From the NCBI GenBank assembly GCA_938038175.1, contig CALHRQ010000195.1, positions 1-37,182 on the forward strand: a DNA stretch of 37,182 bases, given 5' to 3'. A program made the translations under genes and the position numbers. The notes under the pieces are model-generated. The model was not told the origin of the DNA and did not search any database. It worked only from the letters and a program-made list of their open reading frames with translations. The stretch comes from an uncultured Granulosicoccaceae bacterium (GTDB lineage Bacteria; Pseudomonadota; Gammaproteobacteria; Granulosicoccales; Granulosicoccaceae). Positions within the stretch are counted from its first letter, which is position 1. Each line of letters starts with the position of its first letter. Positions 1 to 10,673 of this stretch are shown piece by piece.

Positions 1-1140
1 CTCGTACAAACGGAAATAGTTCTGGAAAGTAATCGAAGCCAGCGTCTGATTCTCTTTTTGAATAGTGACACCTTCTTTAGCTTCTATTGCCTGATGCAAG
101 CCATCCGACCAGCGCCTGCCAGGCATGGTACGGCCCGTAAACTCATCAACAATAATAATCTGATCATCCTTGACAATGTACTCAATGTCTTTTTTGTAGA
201 TTGCATGCGCCCGCATGGCCGCATTTAAATGATGCAATAGCGCAATGCGCGAGGAGTCATAAAGGCTCTCGCCTTCGTTCAATAGATCATTATCTATAAG
301 CAGCGTTTCGATGGTGTCATGACCCGCTTCGGTCAGGTGTACCTGCTTACTTTTCTCATCGATGCTGAAGTCGCCTTCACCGTCTTCTTCTTGCTGCACT
401 TTAAGCGCCGGCACAATCTCGTTGATTTTTTTGTACAGATCGCTATCGCCATCGGCAGGGCCCGAAATGATCAGTGGTGTTCTTGCTTCATCTATAAGAA
501 TGGAATCGACTTCATCGACAATCGCAAAGTTAAGCCCACGCTGAACTTTATGTTCCAGGCTATGCGCCATGTTGTCTCGAAGATAGTCAAAGCCGAATTC
601 GTTATTGGTGCCGTAGGTTACGTCGCAAGCGTATGACTGCCGCCGCTCGTCAGTGCCCATAGCATTAACAATGACACCAACCGACAGCCCAAGAAAGTTG
701 TATAGCTTTGCCATCCATTCAGCATCACGCTGGGCGAGATAATCGTTAACCGTAATAACGTGAACACCCTTTTCAGTTAACGCATTAAGGTAAACCGCTG
801 CGGTGGCAACCAATGTTTTACCTTCACCTGTTTTCATCTCGGCAATTTTGCCGTTGTCCAGCACCATGCCACCAATAAGCTGCACATCAAAATGGCGCAT
901 ATTAAGCGCGCGTGCACCACCCTCACGGGCAACGGCAAATGCTTCTGTTGTGAGAGATTCAAGGCTTGCACCATCGGCAAGGCGCTGGCGGAATTCTGTT
1001 GTTTTATCACGCAGCTCATCATCAGAGAGAGCCTGCATTTGAGGCTCCAGTGCGTTCATCGCGTCGACTTCGCCCGACAGGCGTTTGATCATACGATCGT
1101 TACTGCTGCCGACGACTTTTTTGACCAGATTAGCAAACAT
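1..1140 (-). CDS. secA: Preprotein translocase subunit SecA, N-terminal part (runs off window start)
   Basis: Minus-strand translation from CAT at 1138-1140 reads [21 protein letters not shown]...[22 protein letters not shown]...[21 protein letters not shown]; contains SecA Walker A (GEGKT) and [20 protein letters not shown] motifs. Not in ORF track because the 3' end is outside the window. Confidence 0.98.
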   Translation of the reverse strand, partial: MFANLVKKVVGSSNDRMIKRLSGEVDAMNALEPQMQALSDDELRDKTTEFRQRLADGASLESLTTEAFAVAREGGARALNMRHFDVQLIGGMVLDNGKIAEMKTGEGKTLVATAAVYLNALTEKGVHVITVNDYLAQRDAEWMAKLYNFLGLSVGVIVNAMGTDERRQSYACDVTYGTNNEFGFDYLRDNMAHSLEHKVQRGLNFAIVDEVDSILIDEARTPLIISGPADGDSDLYKKINEIVPALKVQQEEDGEGDFSIDEKSKQVHLTEAGHDTIETLLIDNDLLNEGESLYDSSRIALLHHLNAAMRAHAIYKKDIEYIVKDDQIIIVDEFTGRTMPGRRWSDGLHQAIEAKEGVTIQKENQTLASITFQNYFRLYE

Positions 1141-1691
1141 TAATTTAAAACCTTAGATTGGCGCATTGGCCAGATTAGCCTCTATACAGTATAGGAGGCG
1201 TGTAAACGTTATTATGCACTGCCACGACGGCGAGTGGATGAAAATTGACGGATCCATCGGTCAGTCATTCAAGTGCAGCTCGGCGTACTGCTGCCAGGCC
1301 AGGACAAGCTCGGATTCTCCTTTAGAACCATAAGAATCCAACCCAATATGCCACTTCCGCTTATCCTACATTGGACCTTTCCAACAGCCAAATCCAAAAG
1401 AGCACCACGCTTGGCAATAACGAGCAGCATGCCTGTTGTGCGCCGATCGTATGCTAGAACCTAGTTTAAAAATGACAGGCACCATCTCTAAATGGTTTGA
1501 TATATGGGCCAATTGTCAATTTAAAAGTTCAGCAGCCTGATTCGCTTATGCACCATCCCTTTCCAGAGCAGGTCCATCCAGCACAGGTGTCGAATAGCTT
1601 AAGTTTTAATTTAAAGCTAAGCTGTATGACACGATAAGGTGTTTGAGAATCCATACGGTAATCAAAGCGGGCATTACTTGTATTAAATTTC

Positions 1692-2267
1692 ATGAAATCC
1701 TTTAATGAGCTGATCAGCAACCCTGCCCAGAAAGCGATGCAGGAAAATCGCCGTATCCGGCAAGTTATTTCACGGATTGTGCCAGCGGAAATGCTTGAGC
1801 ACATACAGTTTTGCCGCATTGACAACACCAGGGCAGAAAAAACCGACATTTCCAAGCTCAGGACAGATATTTCTGGTGGGCTACATCCTGGGTTTACCTA
1901 TTCCGAAGATCGAAAACCGAGGCGTCGAGAATCAGGAATCCAAGAGCGAAGCGCTCACACAGGCAAGGCTAATAATCAAAACTTGAGTGTGACTGTCGAT
2001 AGCGCAAGCTGGATTGCTAGATTGAGGTTCAGCTCCTCTCAGATACTGCGCGCTCTGGATGCTGAAGGTATCTACGCTACATCCATCAGCTGGCATGTAA
2101 CCCCTGCCAAAGCGGTAAAAGCGAAACCGAGGCGTAAGCTGTTACGTACACGTTTGCGCAGCAAACATGCCGCAAGCATAGTGCAATCCACGGCGGCCGA
2201 TATGGAAGAGGATGAGCTCAAGCGAGCCCTGCTAAAAATGGCGGCTCAGTTGGCGAAAGAGAAATAG
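1692..2267 (+). CDS. dciA: DUF721/DciA-like protein (DnaB helicase loader family), with a long in-frame insertion
   Basis: 191 aa; N-terminal helical start, then LSVTVDSASWIARLRFSSSQILRAL resembling the DUF721 core (LxLxVdSsaWaxrLRxxxxxLLxxL); position between secA and lpxC on the opposite strand matches Pseudomonas-like gene order. Confidence 0.7.
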   Translation: MKSFNELISNPAQKAMQENRRIRQVISRIVPAEMLEHIQFCRIDNTRAEKTDISKLRTDISGGLHPGFTYSEDRKPRRRESGIQERSAHTGKANNQNLSVTVDSASWIARLRFSSSQILRALDAEGIYATSISWHVTPAKAVKAKPRRKLLRTRLRSKHAASIVQSTAADMEEDELKRALLKMAAQLAKEK

Positions 2268-2300
2268 CTATCAGGCGACCTTGTAACAAGATCGCTGATA

Positions 2301-2345
2301 TCCAGCCAACACATGTCCAGCCAACTCATGCTAGCTAACTCAAGC
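2301..2345. repeat. Degenerate 15-bp tandem repeat (about 3 copies)
   Basis: tccagccaacacatg / tccagccaactcatg / ctagctaactcaagc; first two units differ at one position. Confidence 0.6.
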
Positions 2346-2411
2346 CAATCAAGGTCAGCTTAAGTCAGTTTAGACCATACGATATGAGTAGGTTTGTTGA
2401 GGAATCTCTCT

Positions 2412-3338
2412 CTATCCGACCGCTTCCTGCGGCTGCGTGTATGAGATCGGAGCGTTTTTGACATCTTCAAAAACAACCTCTTCCCAAGCCGCTTGATTTT
2501 GTAGCAGCTCGCGAAGCAAACTGTTGTTTAACGAGTGGCCAGACTTGTAACCACTGAACGACCCGATAAGACTGTGACCCAGCAAGTACAGATCACCAAT
2601 AGCGTCCAGAATCTTATGACGTACAAATTCGTTTTTGTAACGCAGGCCATCTTCATTAAGAACACGGTATTCGTCTATAACAATGGCGTTTTCCATACTA
2701 CCACCCAGAGCGAGGTCCTTTTTCCGCAGGGCTTCGATGTCTTTCATGAAACCGAATGTACGTGCGCGGGAGATCTCGCGCACAAATGAGGTGGTAGAAA
2801 AATCCACTTCGGAAGTTTGTGGCTCGCCATTAAAGACCGGGTGTTCAAAATCGATAGTGAACTTTACTTTGAAACCGTTGAACGGTTCAAAGCGAGCCCA
2901 CTTTTCTCCATCTCGAACTTCGATGGCTTTTTTGATACGAATAAACTTCTTCGGTGCACCCTGTTCGAGAATGCCGGCAGACTGCACCAGAAACACAAAA
3001 GGTGCAGCACTGCCGTCCATAATGGGCACTTCGTCGGCACTAACGTCGACGTAGCAATTATCGATTCCCAGGCCAGCCAACGCGGCCATTAGATGTTCGA
3101 CCGTTGAAACGCGTACACCGCCTTTGCCCAGTGACGTAGCAAGCTCAGTGTCCTGCACATTCAGTGGGTGGCCAGGAATGACAACAGGTGGAGTGCTGTC
3201 AACTCTTCTAAATACGACGCCCGTATCGATTGGCGCAGGGCTCAGTGTCAAATACACTTTCTTGCCCGTATGCAAGCCGATTCCTGTGGCTCGAATGGTA
3301 TTTTTTAGAGTTCTTTGTCTTATCACTGTGAATTCCAA
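2412..3338 (-). CDS. lpxC: UDP-3-O-acyl-N-acetylglucosamine deacetylase
   Basis: [27 protein letters not shown]..., [55 protein letters not shown]; LpxC hallmarks. Start may be GTG at 3326. Confidence 0.98.
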   Translation of the reverse strand: MEFTVIRQRTLKNTIRATGIGLHTGKKVYLTLSPAPIDTGVVFRRVDSTPPVVIPGHPLNVQDTELATSLGKGGVRVSTVEHLMAALAGLGIDNCYVDVSADEVPIMDGSAAPFVFLVQSAGILEQGAPKKFIRIKKAIEVRDGEKWARFEPFNGFKVKFTIDFEHPVFNGEPQTSEVDFSTTSFVREISRARTFGFMKDIEALRKKDLALGGSMENAIVIDEYRVLNEDGLRYKNEFVRHKILDAIGDLYLLGHSLIGSFSGYKSGHSLNNSLLRELLQNQAAWEEVVFEDVKNAPISYTQPQEAVG

Positions 3339-3517
3339 CTACATGTATTCAACTTTACGTACACACTATATAGCAGCTGATTGGACAAGCTGCCGAAATT
3401 ACATGCTGCAAAGCCGGATTGGCTGAACGCCCAGCAAGGGCGCTCAACTCGACCGGTGCATGGTATAGGAACACGCGAGTACACTCCAGCTACCTTAAGC
3501 ACTGGTAATCTGCGCGA

Positions 3518-4795
3518 CTAATCTGCCTGTCTGCGCAAAAATGCAGGAATATCCAGATATTCCATATCCTGGCCCGCACCTGCAGGCTGAGATTGACCAG
3601 CCTGAGCCGTCCCACGCACCGTATTACTGCGAATTGCCGCAGGTTGTTCGTAGGCCTGTGCCCCCGAATCCCGATCATAACGGCTTGGAGTGTTGTAAGT
3701 CGGTGCACCGCTTGATCCCGCCGAAACACCACGACCACCACCTGCAGCCCCAGCTCCTGCGCTTACGACATTTACGGGACTGGAGCCACGACCATTGGCT
3801 GCAGTCGCTACCTGACGAATCGTGTTAGAACGAGCTTGCTGTTGACCAAGACCTGTAGCGACCACAGTAACGCGCAACTCTCCCTCCAGAGCCTCATCTA
3901 TAGCGGTTCCTACGACGACTGTCGCATCATCTGCAGCAAATTGACGCACAACATTACCCACTTCTTCAAATTCGCCAATAGCCATGTCCAGGCCTGCGGT
4001 TATGTTCACAAGAATTCCGCGTGCACCGGCCAAATCGATATCCTCAAGTAATGGGCTTGAGATCGCCATCTCGGCTGCTTCAGTCGCCCGCTCATCGCCC
4101 CGACCGATACCAGATCCCATCATTGCGAGACCCATTTCGGACATGACAGTACGCACATCAGCAAAATCCACGTTAATTAAACCCGGATTTGTGATCAGCT
4201 CGGCGATACCCTGAACAGCACCCCGAAGGACATCATTAGCAGCGCGGAAAGCATCCAGTAAACTGATATTTTTGCCTAGAACGGATAAGAGTTTTTCGTT
4301 AGGGATTGTAATCAGAGAATCCACATGTGTGCGCAACTCATCAATACCAGACGCCGCTATTTGCATGCGCTTGTTACCTTCGAAAGGGAATGGCTTTGTT
4401 ACCACAGCCACAGTGAGTACGCCCATTTCGCGCGCTATTTGCGCTACCACTGGAATAGCACCTGTGCCTGTACCACCACCCATACCGGCAGTGATGAAGA
4501 GCATATCAGTACCTTCAATCAGATCCTGAATACGATCACGATCTTCCATAGCAGCCTGTCTGCCAATCTCAGGATTGGCACCAGCACCAAGACCTTTAGT
4601 GATGCTTTGGCCGATATGCAATACAGTTTGTGCCTGCATGGCTTTCAATGCCTGGGCGTCAGTGTTGGCACAAATAAATTCAACACCCTCAATTCCCGAA
4701 GCCACCATGTGCTCCACAGCATTACTACCACCACCGCCAACACCGATAAGCTTGATTACGGGTGCGTCATTAATCGAATCTACGAGTTCGAACAT
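3518..4795 (-). CDS. ftsZ: Cell division protein FtsZ
   Basis: [36 protein letters not shown] tubulin signature, C-terminal [14 protein letters not shown]. Confidence 0.99.
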   Translation of the reverse strand: MFELVDSINDAPVIKLIGVGGGGSNAVEHMVASGIEGVEFICANTDAQALKAMQAQTVLHIGQSITKGLGAGANPEIGRQAAMEDRDRIQDLIEGTDMLFITAGMGGGTGTGAIPVVAQIAREMGVLTVAVVTKPFPFEGNKRMQIAASGIDELRTHVDSLITIPNEKLLSVLGKNISLLDAFRAANDVLRGAVQGIAELITNPGLINVDFADVRTVMSEMGLAMMGSGIGRGDERATEAAEMAISSPLLEDIDLAGARGILVNITAGLDMAIGEFEEVGNVVRQFAADDATVVVGTAIDEALEGELRVTVVATGLGQQQARSNTIRQVATAANGRGSSPVNVVSAGAGAAGGGRGVSAGSSGAPTYNTPSRYDRDSGAQAYEQPAAIRSNTVRGTAQAGQSQPAGAGQDMEYLDIPAFLRRQAD

Positions 4796-4955
4796 AGTTA
4801 GTCCTCTTTGTCACTGTTTATAAAAATTTAAAATACAATGCATTCTGTCTGGCTTACCCAGTCAATCTAATGAGTCGGCTAAAAAAGTGAGTCGGCCATT
4901 TATCCGGCCAAACCAGTCACTCAATTAAATCGATCATATAAACCAAACAGCCCCC

Positions 4956-6191
4956 TTAAAAATTGCGTTTGAACCAGGCGGTCATTCGCCGCAGCAAACC
5001 TTCTTCAGTTTGCGTGTCGATAGAATGACTGCGAGGGCTTTGTCGGCTTTGTTGACCGAACAAAAGCAATCCAACGCCAGTTGCATGTATCGGGTTGCGC
5101 ACAACTTCAGACATGCCCGTTACATGTTGCGGTACTCCTAACCGCACTGGCATATGAAAAATCTCCTCAGCCAGTTCTACAACTCCTTCCATCTTCGATG
5201 TACCACCTGTGAGAACAACTCCAGCTGCACAGGCTTCTTCGAAACCGCTACGCCGAAGTTCCGCATGGACAAGTCCAATCAGTTCTTCGTACCGCGGTTC
5301 AACCACTTCTGCGAGTGTTTGTCTTGCTAAACGGCGCGCGGCACGATCACCGACGCCAGGAACTTCAATCATTTCGTCCGGGCTTGCCAACTGAGTTAAA
5401 GCGCAAGCGTGTTTGACTTTTATTTGCTCGGCAAACTGTGTTGGTGTGCGAAACGCCACCGCTATATCGTTGGTGACCTGATCACCAGCAATTGGAATAA
5501 CAGCTGTATGTCTTATTGCTCCATCGGTAAAGACCGCAACATCAGTTGTTCCACCGCCCATATCCACCAATACAACACCTAAATCTTTCTCATCTGAGGT
5601 CAATACAGAGTGGCTTGATGCAAGCTGCTCCAGAATGATGTCTTCAACTTCCAGATTGCAGCGCCTAATACACTTAGCGATGTTTTGTGCAGCACTGATA
5701 GAGCCACTCACCAAATGCACTTTTGCTTCGAGGCGCACACCTGACATACCGATGGGCTGACGAATACCATCTTGATTATCAATAATAAATTCTTGCGGTA
5801 TAACGTGAAGAATGCGTTGATCAGCAGGTATGGCAACTGCCTTAGCTGCATCTAGTACACGTTCCACATCATCGTTTTCAACTTCGTTAGTACGTATGGC
5901 TACGATGCCATGTGAATTCAAACTTTTAATATGGCTACCAGCAATACCCGCAAACACCGATCGTATTTGTACGTTAGCCATCTCTTCGGCTTGCCTTACT
6001 GCTTTTTGTATTGCAGTCACTGTCGTGTCAATGTTGATCACAACACCCTTTTTAAGCCCCTGCGATGGATGCGAGCCCAAACCAACAAGCTCGACTGCAC
6101 CTTCAGCATCGATTTCGGCAACAATTGCCACAATTTTTGAAGTGCCAATATCCAGCCCAACAATCATCTGATTTTCAGTGTTGTCGACCAT
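4956..6191 (-). CDS. ftsA: Cell division protein FtsA
   Basis: MIVGLDIGTSKIVAIVAEI, VDMGGGTTDVAVFTDGAI, VVLTGGTSKMEGVVELAEEIF; amphipathic C-terminus LLRRMTAWFKRNF. Confidence 0.98.
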   Translation of the reverse strand: MVDNTENQMIVGLDIGTSKIVAIVAEIDAEGAVELVGLGSHPSQGLKKGVVINIDTTVTAIQKAVRQAEEMANVQIRSVFAGIAGSHIKSLNSHGIVAIRTNEVENDDVERVLDAAKAVAIPADQRILHVIPQEFIIDNQDGIRQPIGMSGVRLEAKVHLVSGSISAAQNIAKCIRRCNLEVEDIILEQLASSHSVLTSDEKDLGVVLVDMGGGTTDVAVFTDGAIRHTAVIPIAGDQVTNDIAVAFRTPTQFAEQIKVKHACALTQLASPDEMIEVPGVGDRAARRLARQTLAEVVEPRYEELIGLVHAELRRSGFEEACAAGVVLTGGTSKMEGVVELAEEIFHMPVRLGVPQHVTGMSEVVRNPIHATGVGLLLFGQQSRQSPRSHSIDTQTEEGLLRRMTAWFKRNF

Positions 6192-6226
6192 GATTTAACT
6201 CTGCCCTTTGCGCTTGTTACCAGACA

Positions 6227-7024
6227 TTACAAGTTTCCCTGATCAGCTATTGCCCCTGAAAAGGCAAACCCATTGCTGTATCGCATATCAAATCGAGCTG
6301 GCTCACCTTTTAATGGCACTACCAGCCTTTCATACACATCGATAAAACGTTGCAGGCGTAATTCGTGTGACTCATACCCGAGCCGAACCGTGACTGCATT
6401 TGACAGGGTCAATGTTTGAGAACGCCTTTCATCCTCAACCAAGGCATCGATACTCACACCAAACAAAGACAAGGATTGTTGGTAGTGCCTATAAGCATCC
6501 AGTACCGCTTCATGCCGTCCTTCTGCGCCTGCAAGTTTTGGCAGTGAAGCAAAATTCTCGCGCCATTCAAGATACTGCGGATTATCCAGCTGCAACTGCG
6601 GTGGTTTGAACACCTCCATTGTTTTGGATACAAGCGCATCGTTATTAAAACGCGCAGCAGGCTCATGCTCTTCAACACTCACCATCAAGCGACCAGGCCA
6701 CATGCGTCTGACGTGAATCTTCGAAACCCAGGGTAAGCTCTCCACCGATTCGCGTACTTCATCAACATCAAGACCATAAAACCCCTGACTTGTGAACGAC
6801 TGTACGCGCTGTTGGAGTTCTTGCCGATCGGCGTAATCTACAGTCCCCGCGACATCGACATTCAGTACTGGAAATCGCGCTGGATCTGAAGCCAGTCGGG
6901 ACAGAACAAACCCCACTACAAGCAGCAACAATAATCCAGCCAGACCAATGGCCAGCCTGATACTGGTTGGCAAAGCTGGCTTGCTCACCGGTAAAATCTG
7001 CTGTTGACGAAAGACTGCGCTCAC
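6227..7024 (-). CDS. ftsQ: Cell division protein FtsQ
   Basis: Single TM followed by POTRA-like FPVLNVDVAGTVDYADRQELQQRVQ...LPWVSKIHVRRMWPGRLMVSVEEHEPAARF; position between ddl and ftsA. Confidence 0.96.
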   Translation of the reverse strand: MSAVFRQQQILPVSKPALPTSIRLAIGLAGLLLLLVVGFVLSRLASDPARFPVLNVDVAGTVDYADRQELQQRVQSFTSQGFYGLDVDEVRESVESLPWVSKIHVRRMWPGRLMVSVEEHEPAARFNNDALVSKTMEVFKPPQLQLDNPQYLEWRENFASLPKLAGAEGRHEAVLDAYRHYQQSLSLFGVSIDALVEDERRSQTLTLSNAVTVRLGYESHELRLQRFIDVYERLVVPLKGEPARFDMRYSNGFAFSGAIADQGNL

Positions 7025-7965
7025 GCTGGCACCTCACATGTCAAACTGTGCTTCAAAATTTGTAAACACAGTTCTGCGAATCCGATACCATTGGCTTTTG
7101 CTGCCATCGGCACCAATGAATGGCTGGTCATGCCAGGTGCAGTGTTGCATTCAATAAAATACGGTTGCTGCTGTTCATCAAGCATGAAATCAACACGCCC
7201 CCAGCCACTACAACCCAAACTGCTGAACGCATTTAATGCATGCGCCTGTATGACTTCAACAAGCTCATTGCTTAATTCAGCCGGACAGGTATACACCGTA
7301 TCTTCTGCTACATACTTTGCGTTGTAGTCGTAAAACTCTCCAGCGGCTTTCATGCTGACCAACGGCAAACAACGGTCACCAAGAATTGCCGCTGTCACTT
7401 CAAGCCCCATTAAACGACGCTCGATCATGACTTGCCCATATTGCCGCGCTTTTTCGTAAGCTGCCACCGTCTGATCTTCTGTATTAACCATCGAAACACC
7501 AATACTCGACCCTTCCTGAGTTGGCTTGATCACGACCGGGTAACCGATAGATCGAGCGGAGCTCAACGCTTCTTCTGCCGAATTGACTATCGCGTAATCT
7601 GCGGTTGGAACACCGTTAGCCATACACAACGTTTTGCTTCTGTGCTTGTCCATGGCCAAAGCACATCCAAGCAAGTCGCTTCCTGTGTAAGGCATACCGG
7701 CAAGCTCAAGTGCACCCTGAACATGCCCGTCTTCTCCACCACGACCATGTAAAATCAAAAACGCACGATCAAATCCAGCCTCTACCAGAACATTAACGAC
7801 ATCAGGCTTAGCATCCACTATGTGCGCATCAACCTGGGCCGAAAGCAGTGCCTCATGAACTTGCTGACCACTCATTAGTGACACTTCACGTTCAGCAGAC
7901 CAACCACCCATAACAACAGCGACTTTGCCGAACTGAGCAGTATCTGGTATGGCAAAATCAAGCAT
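7021..7965 (-). CDS. ddl: D-alanine--D-alanine ligase
   Basis: [59 protein letters not shown] track gives 8028; ATG at 7965 matches the conserved start and overlaps the murC stop by 8 bp. Confidence 0.97.
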   Translation of the reverse strand: MLDFAIPDTAQFGKVAVVMGGWSAEREVSLMSGQQVHEALLSAQVDAHIVDAKPDVVNVLVEAGFDRAFLILHGRGGEDGHVQGALELAGMPYTGSDLLGCALAMDKHRSKTLCMANGVPTADYAIVNSAEEALSSARSIGYPVVIKPTQEGSSIGVSMVNTEDQTVAAYEKARQYGQVMIERRLMGLEVTAAILGDRCLPLVSMKAAGEFYDYNAKYVAEDTVYTCPAELSNELVEVIQAHALNAFSSLGCSGWGRVDFMLDEQQQPYFIECNTAPGMTSHSLVPMAAKANGIGFAELCLQILKHSLTCEVPA

Positions 7966-9397
7966 GCGCTGCCCCATTTGCAAAATGCGCTGGCAATGAG
8001 TTCGCAAGGCCACCGACATTACCTGCACCCAGAGTCAGTACCAGGTCGCCATCATTTAAAATATTTTCAAGTGCTTCAGGAACACTACTGATGTCTGCAA
8101 TAAAAATCGGATCTACCGCACCACGATTTCGAATGGCACGGGCAAGCGAGCGCCCATCAGCGCCGGTTATTTTTTCTTCACCCGCGCTATACACTTCTGT
8201 TAGCAACAAGACATCAGGCACCGACAAGCTTTCAGCAAAGTCTTCGAATAAATCCCTTGTGCGCGTGTAGCGATGCGGTTGAAATACCACGACCAGACGG
8301 CTATCCGGCCAGCCACCTTTAATGGCATTCAGTGTTGCAGCAACTTCAGTGGGGTGATGACCATAATCGTCATACAGCTGTGCCTGCCCACCTGGGAAGT
8401 ACAAGGTGCCATGCGACTGTACGCGCCGACCGATACCAGCAAAGCTGCGTAAAGCTTGCTTAATCAAATCCTTTTCAACATTCAGTTCATCAGCGACTGC
8501 AATAGCGGCAAGCGCATTTAATACATTGTGCTGGCCTGGTAAATTAAGCACGACATCATCCAGGCGACCACCGCTGGCATAGATCACATCAAAGTGCATC
8601 TCCGGGCCAGATTGCCTTACATTGATAGCGCGAATCTCTGCAGACTCATCAAAGCCATAAGTGCGGATCGGCCGTGCAACCTTTGGCAGAACATCTCTGA
8701 CATGCTCATCGTCTATGCATACAATCGCCAGCCCATAAAACGGCAAGTGCATCAGAAAATCGATAAAGGTCTGCTTAAGCTTTTCGAAATCACCATCATA
8801 AGTTGACAGGTGATCAGCATCGATATTGGTGACAATGGACATCATTGGCTGCAAGTACAGGAATGAGGCATCACTTTCATCTGCTTCTGCCACAAGCCAG
8901 TCAGACTGGCCGAGATAAGCATTGGTGGAAGAGCTGTTAAGACGCCCACCAATAACGTAAGTTGGATCGATACCACCTTCTGCCAACACGCTGGCCACAA
9001 GACTGGTTGTGGTGGTTTTACCGTGAGTACCCGCCACCGCAATGCCTTGTTGAAAACGCATGAGCTCTGCGAGCATTTCGGCGCGTCTGGCAACAGGAAT
9101 TCCGTTCTCTCGTGCATGCACAAGCTCAGGGTTGTCCTCTGGCACTGCAGTTGAAACAACCACAACATCAGCACCGGCAACATGTTCAGCCGCATGACCT
9201 TTTTTAACCACAATACCCAGTGAGCTTAAGCGCTCGGTCAAAGGATTAGTACCGATGTCCGAACCGGTGACTCTAAAACCCAAGTGATGCATGACCTCGG
9301 CGATACCACCCATGCCAACACCACCGATACCAATAAAGTGCATGCCACGCACGCGCCGCATCTGACTTTTAACAAGGGGCGAGATATCAACGACCAT
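7958..9397 (-). CDS. murC: UDP-N-acetylmuramate--L-alanine ligase
   Basis: [58 protein letters not shown]-track start 9574 is an extension into fts[11 protein letters not shown] at 9397 preferred. Confidence 0.97.
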   Translation of the reverse strand: MVVDISPLVKSQMRRVRGMHFIGIGGVGMGGIAEVMHHLGFRVTGSDIGTNPLTERLSSLGIVVKKGHAAEHVAGADVVVVSTAVPEDNPELVHARENGIPVARRAEMLAELMRFQQGIAVAGTHGKTTTTSLVASVLAEGGIDPTYVIGGRLNSSSTNAYLGQSDWLVAEADESDASFLYLQPMMSIVTNIDADHLSTYDGDFEKLKQTFIDFLMHLPFYGLAIVCIDDEHVRDVLPKVARPIRTYGFDESAEIRAINVRQSGPEMHFDVIYASGGRLDDVVLNLPGQHNVLNALAAIAVADELNVEKDLIKQALRSFAGIGRRVQSHGTLYFPGGQAQLYDDYGHHPTEVAATLNAIKGGWPDSRLVVVFQPHRYTRTRDLFEDFAESLSVPDVLLLTEVYSAGEEKITGADGRSLARAIRNRGAVDPIFIADISSVPEALENILNDGDLVLTLGAGNVGGLANSLPAHFANGAAHA

Positions 9398-10673
9398 AAT
9401 TCGCCTCCGAAGCATGCATTGATGCACGCTTTGATGCAGGCTTTGATGCAGAATCAGACGCTGTATAAGCTGCACGATTTTGTAAACCACGACGCGTGAA
9501 CTGCCGCGTTTCATATTCAATGCGCAACAGTATGGCAAACGCGATTGCAAACACCACGGCACTACTGCCACCATAGCTCATCATGGGCAATGTTATGCCC
9601 TTGGTTGGCAGGATGCCCATGTTGACGCCCATATTGATAAACGACTGCAAACCAATCCAGACACCGATACCCAGCGCAAGATAGCTGGCAAAGCGATTAC
9701 CCTGTTCATCAGCAATTTTGGCAAGCTTAAAGCTTTTCCATAATATAAATCCGTACAAAACCACAACCAGCAAAACACCGATAAACCCAAATTCTTCACA
9801 CAGAACAGCGAATAGAAAATCGGTATGTGCTTCTGGCAAATAGAAGAGTTTTTGTACGCTGTTACCCAGACCACTGCCGCTCCAACTACCACTGCCAATG
9901 GCAATGAGTGACTGCGTTAACTGAAAACCTGAATTAAATGGATCAGAGAATGGATCAAGGAAGCTGACAAAACGCCGCAGTCTATACGGAGAGAATATGA
10001 TCAGCATGGTACCCACAACACTGAGCACAGCCATCAAAGCGGCAAACTGAACCAACTTGACACCTGCGACAAATAACATGGCTATCGCGGTGAGTACCAC
10101 CACAACCGCAGCACCAAAATCTGGCTCAAGTAATAAAAGGAAACAAGCAATACTGATTAACAACAGTGGCTTTGCGAAACCACCAAAGGTGTTTTTAACC
10201 AATTCGCCTCGACGCACCAGATAGCCTGCGAGATAAACAATGATAAAGAGCTTGACTGTCTCAGACACCTGGACGGTAAAAACGCCCAAATCTATCCAAC
10301 GCTTACTGCCATTGACTTCCTTACCCACGAATAACACAACAACCAGAAAGACCAGTGACAGGATAAAAAGGTAGGGACCATACTTTTCCCAAACAGATAG
10401 GGGTTGCATGAACAGCACAGCACCAACAGCAAGACCGATAGACAGAAACAGCAATTGACGCAAAGCAAAATGAAACGGGCTTTGATATATCTCAGCTGCA
10501 AATGCCATCGAGGCAGATGCAATCATGACAACGCCTATCAATGACAAACCGACAATAGCCATTAACAGAGCATGGTCTGAGGCACGTGATTTTTGTGGAT
10601 CATCATCCCGCATATCAGCTTTGGGCGGAATATTGAGTCGCCCTACTGCAACTTTTGACACGATGCCGCTCAT
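9387..10673 (-). CDS. ftsW: SEDS peptidoglycan glycosyltransferase FtsW
   Basis: Multi-[63 protein letters not shown] at 10673 overlaps murD TGA (ATGA). Confidence 0.97.
   Translation of the reverse strand: MSGIVSKVAVGRLNIPPKADMRDDDPQKSRASDHALLMAIVGLSLIGVVMIASASMAFAAEIYQSPFHFALRQLLFLSIGLAVGAVLFMQPLSVWEKYGPYLFILSLVFLVVVLFVGKEVNGSKRWIDLGVFTVQVSETVKLFIIVYLAGYLVRRGELVKNTFGGFAKPLLLISIACFLLLLEPDFGAAVVVVLTAIAMLFVAGVKLVQFAALMAVLSVVGTMLIIFSPYRLRRFVSFLDPFSDPFNSGFQLTQSLIAIGSGSWSGSGLGNSVQKLFYLPEAHTDFLFAVLCEEFGFIGVLLVVVLYGFILWKSFKLAKIADEQGNRFASYLALGIGVWIGLQSFINMGVNMGILPTKGITLPMMSYGGSSAVVFAIAFAILLRIEYETRQFTRRGLQNRAAYTASDSASKPASKRASMHASEANYGR
9421..9456. repeat. 12-bp tandem repeat (about 3 copies) inside the ftsW C-terminus
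   Basis: gatgcacgcttt gatgcaggcttt gatgcagaatca; encodes ASK(P/R)-type tetrapeptide repeats in the FtsW tail. Confidence 0.7.

Noticed and set aside
1471-1490. aatgacaggcacc motif resembling sequences seen near REP-associated transposases
   Set aside because: No transposase motif (HUH, Tyr) or terminal repeats found nearby; kept only as a note within the intergenic finding.
1529-1855. 108-aa minus ORF over the dciA 5' end
   Set aside because: Antisense to the DUF721-like frame, Cys/Ser-rich with no recognisable motif.
3428-3442. cgccc-agcaa-gggcg hairpin after ftsZ
   Set aside because: Only 5-bp stem with no T-tract; insufficient to call a terminator.
4325-4801. 158-aa plus ORF antisense to ftsZ
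   Set aside because: Shadow ORF in a highly conserved coding region; composition (His/Thr/Cys-rich) typical of antisense frames.
9421-9456. Short periodic repeats considered as CRISPR
   Set aside because: 12-bp units without spacers, within coding sequence.
9398-9574. N-terminal extension of murC in the ORF track ([10 protein letters not shown]...HQCMLRRRI)
   Set aside because: It is out-of-frame antisense-free overlap with the ftsW repeat tail; the conserved MurC start is [10 protein letters not shown] at 9397.
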